NCBI RefSeq assembly: GCF_025950235.1
Contig: NZ_JAPDDT010000001.1
Span: 1,054,001 to 1,118,000, forward strand
From: Luteolibacter arcticus
Lineage (GTDB): Bacteria; Verrucomicrobiota; Verrucomicrobiia; Verrucomicrobiales; Akkermansiaceae
Direction of reading: 5' to 3'
DNA: 64,000 nucleotides
Part shown: positions 62,251-64,000 of the stretch, piece by piece
Numbering within the stretch: position 1 is the first letter of the stretch
How the letters are laid out: each line of letters starts with the position of its first letter
The notes under the pieces: generated by a model
The model's input: the letters and a program-made list of their open reading frames with translations, nothing else
What the model was told of the DNA's origin: nothing
The model's database searches: none
Position numbers and translations under genes: made by a program

Positions 62251-62978
62251 ATGATGCCTGACGAGACAATGGAGCTTTGGGATGCCTACCTAGCCTCTGA
62301 ACGAATCCGCATCCGGCATCAATCGATGGAAGCGCTTGAGCGCTTCATCAACGCCTTGCTAGAGCTTCCTCCGGAACGTTGGCACCCTTGGGCTCGCGAT
62401 CTGGCAATGCGAGTGATCGATGGTGGAGACCCGACCGACATCCGTTTACCGATGGTGGAGACCCGACCGACATCCGTTTACCTTTGTTTAGGTACGTTCT
62501 CTTCCCCGCCCTTTATACCGGCCTTCAAACTTGCATTCCAGGTGCCGGGCGCTGGCTCGCAGGATTTTCTCAATTACTTTACAAGTCCCCTTCGTGCCGC
62601 GAGCAATTGCCTGAGGACCAACGGTCAGAGTATGGTCTGCTTTTACGAGCCGTTTCCGACGACGACTCGGACGTTCGCTCCAAAAGTCGGCTGCTGACAC
62701 TGATGCGTTCCCGGTTTGACTACGCACTCCACGAGCTTCCCCTAGGAGTGCTCTATGGCCACGACGGCGCCACCATTGAGGAGTGTGGCGAACTTTTGGA
62801 AGAGCTTGAAGGCTATGAGCGCCTAGCCGACCAAGTCGGGCATGAAGGTGATCGCGACCTTATTTCAAAGGCGCGATTTCATATCCCTGCCTACCGCCAA
62901 TATCTGGAGGAACATGACCGTTATACGACCTACGCGCAGTACCTGTCACTTCACAGCAGCGGCGTTCGGATGGATTGA
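62251..62978 (+). pseudogene. Hypothetical gene frameshifted by a 32-bp tandem duplication
   Basis: Two reading frames meet at a perfect direct repeat (62419-62450 and 62451-62482). Removing one copy joins them into a single 231-residue protein: the first part ends DGGDPTDIRLP and the second continues LFRYVLFPALYTGLQ without gap. Since 32 is not divisible by three, the present sequence is out of frame and ends early at 62697. The intact protein would be cytoplasmic and helical (MELWDAYLASERIRIRHQS, DYALHELPLGVLYGHDG). No family was recognised. Start ATG 62251 or 62254; a TTG at 62230 is possible. Confidence 0.8.
62419..62482 (+). repeat. Perfect 32-bp tandem duplication
   Basis: The unit starts GATGGTGGAGACCCGACC and ends CATCCGTTTACC. 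The two adjacent copies are identical. The flanks differ, so there are exactly two copies. Its perfect identity suggests recent origin. Confidence 0.97.
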
Positions 62979-63133
62979 GAGATCATTTCCTCACGCAAGA
63001 CGGCAGACTGATCTGCGCCGCCTCTGACCAGCGCTTCATCGCATCCGAGTTTCTCGCCGACTCTTGAATCTAATGTCACGCGACGGAGGCCTTTTGTTTT
63101 CCCGAAAATGGGAGCGTTGTGAAAGGATGAGCC

Positions 63134-64000
63134 ATGAATCCCCTCTTCTGCCGGATGGCGGCTCTTGCCGCGCTCATGACCGCCACCCATGCTGCGCCCT
63201 TGGTAACCGCGGGAAAGCCCGCCGAGCTGAGCATCCGGGTCACCGGCGACCGGGCCCTGCGCGTCACGCTGAAGCCACTCGATTTCAAGCCGGAACTCCC
63301 GGTGAATCCGGCATTGTTAGACCGGACGGATGAACCGGTGATCCGGATTCAGGAGATCGATCGCCCGCGGGAAATCGCGGCTGGCGTTCTCAAGGTCTCG
63401 TTGAAGCCCGATCCCCTCACCATCCGCGTCACCTCGGCCGATGGCGTCCTGATCCAGGAACTGGCGTTCCAGAATGACGGCAGCGTTTCCTTCCCACTCG
63501 ATGGCCAGCCGGTGCTCGGTCTCGGCGAAGGCGGCCCGCTGCCCGGCAAGGACTGGCGCAATGCCCCGGTGGAGTTTGACCGGCGCGGGCGCTTCGACGG
63601 CATGCAGCCCCGCTGGCAATCCGACGCCTATGGCTCGCGCAATCCCGTCGCCCTGCTCGCCGGCACCGGCGGCTGGGGGCTGTGGTTCGCGACGCCGTGG
63701 GGAAAGATCGATCTCTCGAAGCCCGACACCGGCAAGTTCATCCCCATCGAAGCGAAGGACCCCAAGGCCATGCGCCAGTCGCACGGCAACCAGCAACTCC
63801 AGCTCGGCAAAGGCATCCCGCCGATGGAGACCTTCGTTCCCGGCCTGCTCGATGTCTTCATCTTCGACTCGCGCGACCCGGCCGTTTTCATGAACAACCT
63901 CGCCGCGCTTAGCGGTCGTGCAGCAATGCCGCCGAAGTGGGCGCTCGGCTACATGCAGTCCCACCGGACGCTGGAGGACGACGCGCAGATGCTGGGAATT
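63134..64000 (+). CDS. GH31-family glycosidase (3' end outside window)
   Basis: ATG 63134 opens a signal peptide (MNPLFCRMAALAALMTATHA); 289 codons lie in the window. The N-terminal beta-sandwich of GH31 enzymes is seen: ADGVLIQELAF, GQPVLGLGEGGPLPGKDW, SDAYGSRNPVALL and GGWGLWFATPWGKID. The chain reaches the start of the catalytic barrel at PKWALGYMQSHRTLEDD, a family hallmark. The catalytic Asp residues lie beyond the window. The family includes alpha-glucosidases, alpha-xylosidases and related enzymes; specificity cannot be assigned here. It is exported, which fits the polysaccharide-degrading character of the window. Confidence 0.9.
   Translation, partial: MNPLFCRMAALAALMTATHAAPLVTAGKPAELSIRVTGDRALRVTLKPLDFKPELPVNPALLDRTDEPVIRIQEIDRPREIAAGVLKVSLKPDPLTIRVTSADGVLIQELAFQNDGSVSFPLDGQPVLGLGEGGPLPGKDWRNAPVEFDRRGRFDGMQPRWQSDAYGSRNPVALLAGTGGWGLWFATPWGKIDLSKPDTGKFIPIEAKDPKAMRQSHGNQQLQLGKGIPPMETFVPGLLDVFIFDSRDPAVFMNNLAALSGRAAMPPKWALGYMQSHRTLEDDAQMLGI

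Overview
The window is GC-rich, densely coding DNA that points to a Verrucomicrobiota bacterium, probably of the Luteolibacter/Haloferula type. The evidence is a PEP-CTERM protein, a planctomycete/verrucomicrobial DUF1549-DUF1553 plus DUF1501 pair, an ECF sigma with a FecR-LamG partner, two S1 sulfatases, three pseudopilins of the Verru_Chthon cassette type, and many secreted proteins with LamG, PA14, discoidin, FN3 and TSP3-like tails. The genus is inferred; no rRNA gene is present.

Layout. Positions 1-19,896 form one long minus-strand block. It opens (in transcription order) with an ECF sigma factor and a translationally coupled FecR-LamG membrane protein. These are followed by a LamG/sialate-O-acetylesterase-type enzyme, a histidine kinase with PA14 and OB-like repeats in its periplasmic part, its coupled NarL-type regulator, a secreted glycoside hydrolase/deacetylase-like protein, two paralogous surface proteins, and a giant secreted multidomain protein with two haem motifs that runs off the left edge. 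I read this as a surface or glycan sensing and degradation locus. Divergent from it (20,434-29,035) are the DUF1549/1553 cytochrome-like protein, DUF1501, a PhoD-type phosphatase and pyruvate kinase.

Positions 29,100-41,430 hold mostly housekeeping and small hypothetical genes: a 272-bp nested palindrome, a coupled marR-pgeF-ispE operon, a lipoprotein, tRNA-Ser(GCT), a RibD_C-type reductase, a Ca/Na antiporter, a winged-helix gene with two DUF5985-like membrane proteins, a large HEAT/TPR protein, a sirtuin, and a TIM-barrel/GH99-like fusion.

Positions 42,078-47,646 carry mostly unrecognised genes. The most striking is a three-gene operon of secreted proteins joined by two ATGA overlaps and preceded by a row of small hairpins; this is my best candidate for an undescribed system. 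Next come two sulfatases, tRNA-Val(CAC), a small membrane ORF, an acetyltransferase overlapping a DUF4177-like fragment, a GT2-Rossmann fusion, a CPXCG protein and a coiled-coil lipoprotein.

Positions 54,602-64,000 contain a surA-pdxA pair (same order as in E. coli) followed by an HTH-fused metallo-beta-lactamase-fold gene, a second ~270-bp nested palindrome, three pseudopilin genes, galE and a Gly/Tyr-rich lipoprotein. After these are a gene broken by a perfect 32-bp tandem duplication and the start of a GH31 glycosidase. I see no CRISPR array, insertion sequence, prophage or rRNA operon.
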